A stretch of DNA of 64,000 nucleotides from Neodiprion pinetum (taxonomy: Eukaryota; Arthropoda; Insecta; Hymenoptera; Diprionidae). Both the position numbers and the translations under genes were made by a program. Below the pieces are notes generated by a model that searched no databases, was not told where the DNA came from, and saw only the letters and a program-made list of their open reading frames with translations. Of this stretch, positions 13,695 to 26,463 are shown one piece after another (position 1 is the stretch's first letter; every line of letters starts with the position of its first letter). The stretch spans positions 37,603,077 to 37,667,076 of the forward strand of contig NC_060233.1 in the NCBI RefSeq assembly GCF_021155775.2. Reading direction: 5' to 3'.

Positions 13695-13723
<29 letters not shown>
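13695..13723. repeat. TA dinucleotide microsatellite
   Basis: An uninterrupted alternating TA tract of about 29 bases in non-coding sequence. Confidence 0.85.
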
Positions 13724-13724
<1 letters not shown>

Positions 13725-16068
13725 CGGAAGAATCAACGGTGAATCAAAAGGTTCCCTATCCCCGGTGTAACCCACATTACAATCGCGTGTTGCACAGACC
13801 AGCGTCGCAGCTGTCGAGTGTAAAATTACATAACTGTTGTTGAGAGATTTGTCATCTGGTTTTAATGAATATTATTTCGGAGTTGAACCTACCCGCGAAA
13901 CACGTTTCTACGCAGTTTTTTTTTAAAAAGAATTATATTCCATTTCAACCGTCGGGCCACGCGTATTCATTTTTCGAAGAGAAGCTCTAATTTATGATTC
14001 TCGCGCAGAGTGGGAGCTTTTGCAGAGATAATAAGGAAAAGATGCGAAAGCTTGTTTCAATATTCGCGAGTGTGAATTAATTTGTTTTTTTTTTTTTTCA
14101 ATTTATTTATTTTATTTCTTTTACTTCGCACTCATCGACGTTTGTCCGTTTTATTTGCCAGACTTTTCGCCTGGCTATAACCGAAAATATTCCTTCGTAT
14201 ATTTTCGACACTCTTTGGTCTAAAATTAAACACCGACTTGGCATGATTTAATGGTAATTTCACGTTCCCGCTGTAGTTCGGCTGAGAATAGACATTGTGA
14301 TTTTATTAAAAAAAGAAGAAGAAAATAACAATAAAGAAAACACACACACACACACAGACTCAAAACGAACAAAATGTTCCACTCAAAGGTTACAGCGCAA
14401 CTAATATATAGATAGAGCTAACGAACCGAGTCATTAGCAGATCGGGTTCCTCAAGAGTACAACGATAAGAAAATAAAATAAAAAGAACCGATATTTTGCG
14501 CAAGTTCTTCGTTGAAATCGACGTTATAACGCAACTCGCAACGTTTAATGCAACATCTATTTTCTTAAATTTTATTTCTTTTCTTTTCCTCTCTTGTAAT
14601 TCACTCGGCATTTAACTTTGAAAACACTGGTCCGCGATAAAAGGGACGAAACAATTTCAGTTACTCGTCCGGTGTATATAATTAATTGGATAAGCATTTC
14701 TTGAGTCGAATCAGCGGTTTAAATTGAAAGGAAAACTTATTCAATTGACGTTAGTTCACCGATTATTGTTCGTTGCGATTGAATGGAACTAAAATAATTC
14801 TATCGATACGTATAACGTACACATATACCTACACGAGACAGAAATATGTATGACACTTGGCACTCGCGTCTTTATATATAATTTTAACGTGATTCCCCGA
14901 TGAGACTGTAAAATTTAATACGCTGATTGTTGATAAGTCGAAAAAACTTGATTAAAACCCTGCAGGAACAGCTCAGTGGGTTTACCATAACTGACTAGGA
15001 AATTTTTTCATATTCTTCGAAACTTAAACAATAAACCGCGGAGAAGAAACAAAGAATCGGAGTAAAACTTGAGCGATTTCGAACCACACAGATATAAATA
15101 TCCAGCAACGACTCGATATGAATGGAATTTTTGGAATAAATCCCAATTAAAACAATTGTCAGTCTCGTAATTTATATACCTAACAGAGAAATTCAGATGA
15201 TCGAGGTTAGCTTCGTCTATTTTATTTGCCGGTAAAACCTAACAAAACATTTTCCACCCTTGCAATATTATTATTTATCTTATACCTTTTTCCCCACACA
15301 AAGGAAATTTTGATATAGCATCAGGGGTAACGCGATAATTAAAACTCAGGTGCAAAAAGCTTCGTGCTCCGAATCACCCGGCAGCCAGACGATATTTTGA
15401 TAACGACCCTTTATTTTTCCTCGACCTTTATCAGCCCCTGGGTTGAAATACCACCAGGCATTTCAACCCTCGGCTGTACGGCTCAATTCCACTCCGTTTC
15501 CATTCCCTTTTCCCCTACATCAATTTATCCAATTAAACATTCGTAAACAACGATATTTCGTCGAGAGATAAACGACTCACTGCAATTCTCTATTGCCGGG
15601 AGTCTGACTTTTCGATTCTCGGATTCTCCGCCGCGTTCATTTAGTGCCAACCCTTCGTTAATCATCGGCTGATTTACATCCACTCCCGATATCAAGGAAT
15701 TAGGGGTTGATGAAAAATTTCAACCATCCAAACGAACTACCGATTTATTTTCTCTCATCAATCGCAAAGTCCGATTTGATTCGATTACAAAAACGAAAAG
15801 TTCGTAGGTATGTCACACTCTTGAGTTATTTTGCATCAAAGTTTTTAAATCCGGTTGCTCCGGCTTACTTCACGTTTGACTGATATTGACCGATTGAAAA
15901 AAAAAGCATTGTCGATGGAAAAATTTTGCGAATAAACATTGCAGATGAAATGTAATTTCAGCAAAGCCTTAATTAATTGATCTTCAATTAGCGTTTCGGT
16001 TCGCAAATTCCTGTACTTTTATTTGCACAGCTTTAGAGAATAATAATTAAAACTCGGAGCTCCGTAAC

Positions 16069-16071
<3 letters not shown>

Positions 16072-16105
<34 letters not shown>
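16072..16105. repeat. TTA trinucleotide microsatellite
   Basis: A near-perfect run of TTA units (about 11) in AT-rich non-coding sequence. Confidence 0.9.
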
Positions 16106-16381
16106 TATTTTCTGATATTATTATTTGTCGAAAATGGGAATGAATATCTAAATTCGAGGAATCACTGTAGCATAAAGGTGTAAGTGTTAACTTTGGCAAA
16201 TGGATAATAATAGTAAATGAATTCATTCAAATTTGCGACAAATACGATGCGCTGCAAGTTTTACCACTGCAAAAGAGAAAATAATAAATGGTGTAAAAAT
16301 GTCGACTTCGCACCCAGCGTTGACCCAAATTGAAAGGAGAGGCGAACTTGTTAGCGAGGCGTAAGTATATAATATATTTAT

Positions 16382-16510
<129 letters not shown>

Positions 16511-17366
16511 TGGCGGGACGATCGCACCAACCAACAGCAATACGTATATATATTATATTATACCTATCCGTTTCCGAGTCTCTGCAACCGCGTAGAAATA
16601 TATCCTGCACTCGACTCAGTTTCCACGTTAGAATTCTATTTAAGAACCGGTGCGGAGTTGTCCCATAGGCGAACGCGTGTACTCGAACTATAATTACTCT
16701 TTTGTGCTCGTAGCTTTCGCGGCGGCGGCCGCAGACCGCGGATTGTCATCGTATCATCCCCGTGGTTTCGGTGGAAATTTCAATGCCCTTAATTCGGGTT
16801 GGAAATTAAGGGTTGCGGACTGCAGGTTCAATTGAATGAGGGGATAATTAAAAGAGGCCGCACATCCAAACATGAAGAAAAATAGAAAAAAATGGAGTGA
16901 AATTGTTCTTTCTTCACGGCATATTTAATACGTCTGTAGAGTTTTTATTTTAATTTTTTCAAACGGTACTCGCAGCCATTTTTAAATTCTTCGCTTCAAT
17001 TGCGAAGCCAGAGCGGAAATCTCCAGTTGGAAACAATTCAGCTAGCCGGTAAAAGTGTGAGTAGCGTTGTACACACATACGGTATTACACGGGATTCTAA
17101 AATGACCGATGATGTAGTCACCGAGATTGTAATAAATCACTGCATTTGCATATATTATTTGGGTTATACGTATACCAGGATTTCCAATCTCTCTGTGATT
17201 CCAAGATTCATCTACGGTACAGGCTATTGCTCAAGAAATATTGCACCCTGTACTTAGCGATTATACTCGAGATGCGAGGGGTGTTATGTTGTTCTGTTCA
17301 TCGAAGTGGACGCCTGAGCCAATGACGCGAACGTATTAAGAACTAAACGTCATGCACACTCAAACC

Positions 17367-17972
17367 AGGGTGATACTTATTTAGGGCTGGAACGAATTTT
17401 TTATCGGACGACACCCACAAATGGACTCCATATAATTTAAAAACAGTTGCCGTATTTTTTCAGATTTTTACCACCAGGATGGATTTCCCGATTTAAAATA
17501 CACGTGTTTCAGCTATAACCTCAGTATATGTATTTTATTGTAAGAGTGATAATTTTCAAAAAAATGTCCAACTGCTAGATTTTTGTGAGCATTAGCGCTA
17601 CTATATCTGATAAAAAATTCACATCGTTATACCCGGCAATCTGGACGAATTGTACGCCCTCTGAACCTGACTTTACTTTTCATTTAGAGGGTGTGCAATT
17701 CGGCCAGATTGCCTGGTATAATGATGTGAATTTTTCATCAGACAGCAACACCAATGCCCACTAAAATCTCGCGGTTACAGATTTTTTTTAAATTTATTAC
17801 TCTTACAATAAAATATAACCGAAACACGTGTATTTTAAATGAGAAAATCCACCCTCTTACAGGCAGGGATCAGAGTTGAGATAAAAATTTGAAAAAATTA
17901 GGGAATTATTTTTGAATTATTTGGGGGGCGTCTGATAAAAAATGCGGTAGAATCCTAAATGAGGATCACCCT
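17367..17972. mobile_element. 606-bp foldback MITE with candidate 4-bp target-site duplication
   Basis: Almost the whole element is one long inverted repeat. The left arm (about 17367-17662) and right arm (about 17686-17972) are reverse complements at roughly 80 percent or better by eye, separated by a loop of about 23 bases. Termini read AGGGTGAT at the left and ATCACCCT at the right. Internal matched words include AAATACACGTGTTTC, TATTTTATTGTAAGAGT and AATTCACATCRTTATACC. The bases just outside are AACC on both sides (17363-17366 and 17973-17976), a possible 4-bp target-site duplication. There is no reading frame for a transposase, so it would be non-autonomous. The superfamily is not identified. 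Confidence 0.82.
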
Positions 17973-20900
17973 AACCCATACGTACATACATATAAAAGCA
18001 AAAATGTTTCTTCCTCGTTTTCAAATTCTGTTACCTCAATATCTAGCCGTCTCTATCTCTTGAAATTCTGCCGGAGGGTTATTCAATTGCATTGAGGCAG
18101 AATTCTGCGTCAGTTTATGCGCTATCACTATTCATGGACTGTACCTGTACTCTCCTCGGCAAATATTCTCTTTTAGCACAAGTGCGCCAATTACAGGGTT
18201 TATTCAAACGCTCTGTAGAAATGGAGATTTCACCAGTCAATAATGAATTTGTTATAGGTATCAGGCTAGGTATACTCGAATAAATCTACAACACCAATCT
18301 ATTTCCAACAGTTAATCCCTTTCTTCTATACATATGCACAACTGAGAACGGTTCTAATTAGTTTCCACCGAGGGTTCTTAGCAGTTGTAAATTACTTTGG
18401 ATCGACACGGAATTCTGGTGATGTATAATACGCATGTAATTACACGATGCTAACGAGAGATCACTCGGAATCGCTTAGAATTATCTGATCGTGAGTATTA
18501 GAATAAATTTTGTTTTACACTGGATTAATCCCAAAAGTATACATTGCCTGGCTTATCGTCAGTCAGCGAGTGCTCATCGATTTTTCGGATTGTTAGAAAC
18601 GTTCAAAGATTGAGGAAGCTCGAATGAAAAATGCTTTCTTCCTTGTCCCGTTGTATCCCAAACCCGTGTCCTTCCAGAGTTAAGATTGACGTCATAATTG
18701 ACAAGAAAGTCGGCATTCAAACATAGGGGATGTATAACGTATCGCTCAGTACACACGTATGAATAACCGTTGAATTATTATTACAGCGAAAAAAATAAAC
18801 ATTCCCATCATTTCTAAGACAAATCACCCACAATATTCCTCAAGCAATCATTTCAATTTAGTGTTTTATTTTATTTATTTTTTTCCTAACCTCAAATTAC
18901 GACCAGCGATAAATTTCGAGGTTGCAAATCACTCTCGAAGATTGGCAGGAAAAACAGACGAAACAATGAAAGAGAAGAAAGAAAAACGTCGAAAAGATTT
19001 ACAACGTGCTTTCAACTATATTGTCTATTTGATTTGTCGTGCGTCAACTCAGTAGAAAATATCCCGAGATTGATGATACACGCTGTCGAATTTCACTTTC
19101 CGAGCTTTTTCGCAATGCTTTATATTCGCGAATAATGCCGCGAAGAAATCAGCGATTTTTTTTTAATCCGAACCTCTATTATAATACCGCGGTTATAACG
19201 GGAGTAATTGTGAGGAGGTTCAAGAACGAGTTCAAGAACTAGCCGTGGGCGCCAAGTTAAAAGGGTATCTACAATACCGCAATGGCCGAGGGGTGGTATT
19301 ATTTTCCTGTTAACAAGAACGTTTTTTTTTTTTTTTTCTTCAACTAAACTTTCAGCTTTCAAAAAGTTTCTCCAGTTACGCCGGAAGGCCGCAGGCGAAG
19401 GGGATTGCAACAACTGCTGTTGACTTATGGAAATTCATTTCACCGAAGGTATAATAACGCAAAAGATAAGCAGAAGATGCTCCAGATACTTGCATGACAT
19501 TTAATCCCGATTTGCTTCGAAATTCATAATAAAACATTGAATTTTAAAAATTGGGAGGAAATAATGCGTCCGATGATTTAATAAGAAATTGACGATGCAA
19601 TTACAGATATTGTCTTCTTTATCTCTCACTACCTCTCTGTCTGTCTCCCGCTTTTTTCTTTGTGTATTTTGAAACGTCCCTGAGTAAATGATTCGCCGCT
19701 TTGATTGTACAGGGTGAAATGGAAACACTGTAAGTCTCACGTAATAGATAAGAGGCCAATGAGGTAGGGATAGAATTGTTACGGGGGAAAAAACCGATGG
19801 TGTGTGATTTTCCGATGAATCGTAACTGTTTACGACGCGAGACAAATATGGTAGACGGAAGTGCGTGTTGATCAGGAAGGGAAGTGACGACCCAATTACA
19901 CGCGAATTAACATTCGAGCGTATGACGTATCGTTGATTCAAAACGCACTCGACATAAATTCAACGTCGAACGTGCCTAACTATAAACACGCGTTCACTAA
20001 ACCAAGCTGAATTCCAACCAGGTCAAATTATCTGTCAAAGTCGATATTCCGTATATTTACATCGGTAAAAATGTTAAATAAAAAAAAGTTTGAAAAAAAA
20101 AGGTGATGTCGTCGCGTTCTCCCCCAATTTTACAAGACGTCGCAAAAAGCGTGAAACAAATGATCCGGATATACAATTTCCTGTTTATCGAATGTCGATG
20201 AAAGAGACTTTTCCTCTTGGTGTAAATAATTGTGTTTTCCAAGGTTAAAATCGATTCTGTAAATTGGCCCGCGGCGAAGTATCATCAAATATGAATTCCG
20301 CTTCATATTTTTTACGAGAGTTATTCAAACGAAGGGCAGACGATCACTGTCACATTGCGAGGGTCCCAAAACACTCGGTATAATAACAAGGGAATCGTTT
20401 TCGTCAAAATATATTGCGGACATTCAAATCCAGCACAAAAGCATGACTGCGGAGGTGAAAATGGGAGTGAAGTCAAGTGAGTATTTTCTTCACCCGATTT
20501 CAAAGCGAGTAAGAAAAAGAATGAACAAAAATTGTAGTATTTCAGGTAGGTGTCGCAAAGGAACTTCACGATCATTGTCATGATAATATGAAAAAAAAAT
20601 AATATTCTTTTCGGATAATTAAACGGCACACGAATGACTCGCCTTGCAGGCATTCAATGCCTGTAAAATGCAGCTAGTCCAGCAATTGATTCACACGTAT
20701 TGTCGATATTTCTGCACAATAGCATGCAAAGTGAGAATCAGAGTCGCAGACTGCGGTTGACGTCGGTTCTACGCATACGTATCCAAGCGCGCGAAACTCT
20801 TGTTAGGTACGTTGACACAAAAGTGTCATCAGCTGTTATGGCAGCTGCGTTTTTGCGGATCTCCGTGACGCATTGCATCCCGCACATCGTGCACAGCATC

Positions 20901-23900
20901 CGGATTCGTACGAATAATAAAAATATACGCCACGCCGCAGTTGTACATTGAATAGGAATTTCGCAACTTACCGATTGATAGAATATTCGCGTTCATAAAC
21001 CAGAGGATCCACTTTATCCGGTAGCAAAGTCCGCGTTTTATCGCGGAAAACCTCGCGTCGAGAACATCAAGGAAATTCATCGTGTCGGCCCAGCGACGAC
21101 CGCACATCGCCCTGACAATCAGCGCACTGGGTGATCCAAATGTATTAATCCTGGTTCAGAGCCGCGGTACCGCTTAGAATCTGGGGTTGCCCCTACTTAT
21201 CCTCGATAACAACGCAGCTACGCCCGCTTCATTCGTACCTAATTGCGACCTGCCGGATGTCGCTCTATTCGACGTCACGACAAAACGCTACGCGTCCCGA
21301 CGCCAAGCCGTCTGCTGCAGGGTCGCTGTTGCGCTTCTTAATTCACCGATTCACGTCGCGATGTGTGAAAGGCGTTTCAATTGCATACACCGACGAATAC
21401 CGTCAGACTCGACTTTCGTTTTTTCATTTTGAAATTTTTTTAATACCGCAAGAATGAAAAGTTAAGGAGTAAAGTGCGATTGTTTAGGGAGAAGGAATTC
21501 CGTTTCAATTAAAGCTTTCTCAAATTCATTTCGGATTATCCAATTATCCGTCGTTAATTAACTATTCTTGTAGTTGTGCAGAGATATGCAAGTGTCGGAA
21601 TTTTTCGAGTGAAATCATTCGAATTGATCTTTGATATATTTCAATTTTTTCACTATTCAGATTCTAGAAGCTTTCTTCGATTACGAATGTTCCAACAGAT
21701 TTAGTGAACTTTTAGTGAAATTAAGTAGGTATATAATAGTTATAGGTACGGGCGTTGTTGGTCGGAAAAGTAATGCTGGCAGTGATCCAAATTTACCGGT
21801 AGAATGGATACAACGAATTGGTGATCAGTTTTCATTTTCGAGGATTGCGGTTAGAAACTACTTGAGAATATCTCATGTCGAAACAATTCATACGTTGTTT
21901 CATTCTTGTTTGAACTGAAATATTGTATTTCTGTATATATCTTGATCCCCCAAAAGCACCTCTGGTGCAAAAGGCTTGCGCCAAGTACAACATTAAAGTG
22001 GAAAGTATCAACAAAAATTCACTTTGCTACTTAGAAACCAAACCATCCAAACAACAATATACATTCAAATAAGTACCAGCAATAATATCCTGCCAACAAA
22101 AAAAAAAAAAAAAATAGTGAAATCAAAATCTTTGCTGCTAAGTATATAACTTCTTCGCAATAATAAGAAATCAATACTAAAAATGTAAAATTAGATACGA
22201 AATTAAGAATTCGGGGTTAGTTGAACTTGGCTGGAAGATGTTTATATCTGTATTAACATTGCGTCTTGAATAACGATGCCTTTACTTTTATGGTCATAAG
22301 AGCATAGTTGTTGAAATAGTCGGGATAATGAACAAGAAACCATTTGAAAACCTTTTCAACGCTGGCTCTGATATTCTTTTCGTCCGATCATTCGCATCAT
22401 GCGTCATGTGCAGCTGACGGATTGTTCAATTTAATCGTATACCGCACTACCAGGTTACGTTATTATAGACCAGGCACGAGCGATCGACTCTTCGTGCCTC
22501 GATCGTGTTGACACAGAGCTTAAACGAAAGCTCTTAAAATCTAAAAACGTACAACACTTGTCAAACGTCAAATTTCATCGTAAAAGACGAGAAATGTGTG
22601 ATAATATTTTCGCCGGGTACGTCAAAGGTTTCTCTTCGCGGTAAAAGAAAGTCCGTTGTCTCGCTTCTTTATTTATTATTTTTTTTTAAATGAAATTTTC
22701 GCAATCAGTGTCGGTATAGTTACTCTGTTTCATCGGTGCGTTAATTCGTTATACTAAATCGAATTAATTGCCCTACACCAAATCTGTATCGCACATTAAC
22801 GACCTCTTCAACCCATCAAATGATGACCGCCAATTACATTGTGAATGCCAAGTGTGACCTTGCGCACATTATACAAGTACTGCCAATTTAATTCGCACGC
22901 GAATCTTTTAGCTCTCTCCTTCCCGGTTAATATCCAGAATATCGTCACCCGCAGAAATAATGATATCGTATTCGTAAATTTGAAATCTGAATTTTAAGTT
23001 ACGCCTTTTACCAGTTTAAAACTCGTGCGACGCGTGCGGGCGGCAACTTAAAAGGCAAGCTTGGTGCAGCAGTGTTTTTAAGACAACAAGGGGTTCCTCG
23101 GACGTGGGTGGGGAAATTTTCTCAAGAGGTTAGCAATTAGAGCTACCACCACCACACGTAATGGATCTTTACCCCGCGTACCGCGGCTCATAATGCCTTC
23201 GAGTTTTTAAACTGCACACACCTTGTACCTAGATCAAGGAATTTTTTCGCATCGTCGAGTAAAGGTGCACGAGTCATGCAAATTTTTTTAATTTACTTTT
23301 TCACAAGCCAATTTTTTTACTTTCACCTTACCGTACGGATCATTTTATTTTTCATCTTTTAGACCCGAGCGTTCCGTAATTTTATTTTCATAGTCAGAAC
23401 GTAATCTTCGACGCAATTAAAAGTAAGGTGAAATATCATTTCAACGAGTCGATCTGAACTTATCAGCTTCTAAAATATCCGTAATAAAATGCGGGTTAAT
23501 CGCAGAATTGGTCGATAATAAATAACAATTCACTGCGTATCGTTTGGGCAATCTTTAGGGAGAGATAGAAGAAAAAATTTCGTAAATGAAACTGCCTTTT
23601 ACATTAACAACAAGTCATATTATGCCCTGCTGTAATGCAAGTATTGATTCTCAATACAACTAATGTTACGACCGTTCGGTATTCAAACGGAAAAAATACG
23701 AAAGAGGACTTTAAGTATAATGTAAGTAATACCACGTTTATTTTAAGACCGCAGGATCTATGATGAGTATTGCAGCAAAAAAGTAGATAACACGAAAAGG
23801 AGCTCTGATAAATCGATAATGAAAAAAAGAGAGCGAGATGTAGTCAAGGCGTTATGGACTAGATTTCACAGTTGGTTTGGCATCCGAACGAGCCCGCAAG

Positions 23901-26434
23901 AGATCTTGATACGCCAACAGATGTCGTCGAAGAGGGGGGGAGTCAGCAGAATCGCTTAAGAGAACCATATTTTTTATCCCGAGAAGATTTAACGAGTTTC
24001 ACACAACACGCGCGCTCCTCTTCGTTGATTCATTCGTGCTGATTATTGAACCGGGTGAACCCAGCTGTAATTATAAAACATACCCTCCGTCGTTCGATTT
24101 TCACCGCAATGGTCCGTCATCCGAACCCCCGCATCACGGTTTAAAACCATGCAAATCTCGTCAACAAATTACAACACGAAACGGTCGGTTTCGAAGACCT
24201 CCGTAGCAAATTGGCTGAAAATCTTCCACGAATTTATGAAAACTCGAATCAGCTCGCTTCGCTCACCTCCGATCAACGGATGAAAAACAAACTGACATGA
24301 GAACTGCGTAAAAGTGATAGAACTAATATATAAATACACCGCGACACTTCGGCAACTCAACTCAATTCCAAAAAGGAAAGTTAAACGCAATTGACAACAT
24401 TAACGAAATGTCATTATTCTTATATCTACAATCACAGGAATCCAATTTTATCGACATGTGAAAAATTTGGTTGGCTTTAATCGCGTTGAGGCATTAATAA
24501 GCACAAATAAGCGATTCCTTACCTTGCGAGAACTCCTGGACGCGCAACAAATCGTCGATGATCTTAATTGGTCGGGGTCCTCTCTTATTCCATGATAAAA
24601 AGTTTGACCGTTGTCATGACAACCAAACACCACGATCACACTGCACTATGCATCGATCCGGATGGAAGGAGGACCTCCACCCCTGTGCGATCTCCCAGTC
24701 ACCCTTAGGACGTGGTTACTACGTCATTCACCGGCGCATATTATCGCAGCCCCTTAGATTGACACCGTCGATTATCGCGGGTTTCTCCCACTCTCCACCG
24801 AACTTGCTTTCCCGTTATTCCCTCCGTCCCGTTCACCCCGATCCATCACTTAATCGGCCCGATACGAAAAAGGGTCTTAACACCGTATCGTAAACCACTT
24901 GCGATCCTTTGCGGTTTTGCGACGACTCGTAAATACGCCGAAAAACAGGTTTCACTTTTTCCCTCCCGACGTCTTCATGCGTCAAAGGTGAATTTCACCC
25001 TCCTCGATTTTTGTTTACAGTTCCTGTTCCGAGGGGTTGGCTAAGGACATTCTCTTTCAACTCTGCAGCGCGGACGGGTTAACTGCAGGTGAACATGAAA
25101 GGAGATCGACAACCCCGCGAGAATTTCGAGTCGATCAGATGCGATCCGAACGTTCACCGAGGAAGAGAGCGCTTAAGGTTAGCAATCGGTGTAAACTGAG
25201 AAGCCGCGCGGCGATTGGAAACGTGCGGTTATCCGAAGCGCGATCGCCTTCCGCGACTCCCTTCCCTCTCGGAGATATTCTCGGCAACTGACGACTAACG
25301 TCAGCCGGTGGCGCTGCCACAACGCAAAGCAACAGCCCCCGCCCGGGCAACGCATGCGCCATCCGAGCCGTCGTCGCCCCGACGTTGGATTCACCCCATC
25401 CTTCATCTTCTTTCCGCGCCCTTCGACCTCTTTTCTGCCACAACCCTTCACCGACCCAGCGATATCTCGCCGCTCCTTCGTCCGTTTTTCCCACTCCGTC
25501 ACCGTTCAGACTCGCTATATTCGGGGGATGATCCGATCAGCGAACGATCCGAGGGCGAGAAATGTGCCTAACACTTGCACGTAGCACGTGCCTCGGCGAT
25601 AGGTAATCATCTGTCTGTTGAGACATGGAATGAATATTCGGGAACGTGTTTCCACGAGGCGGTTAGGTGCCCGGTATCATCATCGTTGTTGCTCACCCTT
25701 TGTGGTCCGAACTTTACGTCCTACGTGCTTGAAAATTCTCGGCTTTTGTGTGGGAAGGAACGCTTGTGTGGGCGTAATATCCGGCGGCTCTTCTCCATAT
25801 CGATGGAAAATTCGTTGTTTACCTGCCCCACGAGACAAAGCTTTCTAAGAACTAAAATTGATGCGAGTAAAATATTGCTTTTACGGAATCTGATGGGATT
25901 AGTTAACACAGTGTCTGGATCAATTCGCCTGATCTTTACGTCAACGACTGGAATAATGAAGCATAAGAACTTCACTCAATCGATAATGAACACTGCCTTA
26001 GGCTATTTCCTTGATTCACGAAAAACTGACTGCATGTATCTACGGAATTATTTTTCGAGCACGCTACCAGTTTGCGGAATATTTTTCAAATATCTAGATA
26101 CATGTTACTTTTCAGCATGTATGAATTCGACGATATTCCAATGAGCCTCGAATTTTACTCTCAAATTAATATTCTATGCATTACAATCAAGATGAATCAG
26201 ATTGGCATAGACCTATACCGATTGTACTGCTAAAGATAAAAGATACGCGAATCAGTTATCTGTTCTCTTTGAAAACGTTGCTTATAAGTATCGGACAAAA
26301 TTTTCTTCTGAAATTCTTCAGTTTAATCACAAATATAAATGCAAAATTAGTTATAGTAGTAACTCCAACTAATTGTAAGTTCCAAAATTGCCTGTATGAT
26401 TGCTGTAATATTCATAACAAGATAAATAAATAGA
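17973..26434. other. Non-genic stretch left of the gene cluster
   Basis: No gene I can support. There is one possible small exon on the minus strand (20972-21107, listed separately). A GC-rich segment at about 24.6-25.6 kb could be a promoter or CpG-rich island but has no recognisable product. A long frame at about 25575-26144 lacks an ATG start and shows no family resemblance. No RNA gene is seen. Confidence 0.5.
20972..21107 (-). CDS. Possible first coding exon, unknown product (weak)
   Basis: On the minus strand an ATG at 21105-21107 (a second in-frame ATG at 21078-21080 has a better context) opens a frame of about 45 codons ending at a strong donor, TCG|GTAAGTTG, at 20971/20972. The peptide has a basic stretch followed by a short hydrophobic segment (KWILWFMNANILSIG), as a membrane-protein N-terminus might. 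I find no matching downstream exon and recognise no family. It sits in a modestly GC-rich patch (about 20.7-21.4 kb). It may equally be chance. Confidence 0.18.
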
Positions 26435-26440
26435 TTTATT
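26435..26440 (-). terminator. Poly(A) signal of GatA
   Basis: AATAAA on the minus strand, beginning 23 bases beyond the GatA stop codon. It implies a very short 3' untranslated region. Confidence 0.65.
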
Positions 26441-26463
26441 TACAGTCGAGTGATTCATTATTT

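Noticed and set aside
25575..26144. Plus-strand open frame of 189 codons next to GatA
   Set aside because: The frame opens at TTG, not ATG. The translation has no domain or family resemblance and there are no partner exons; probably chance.
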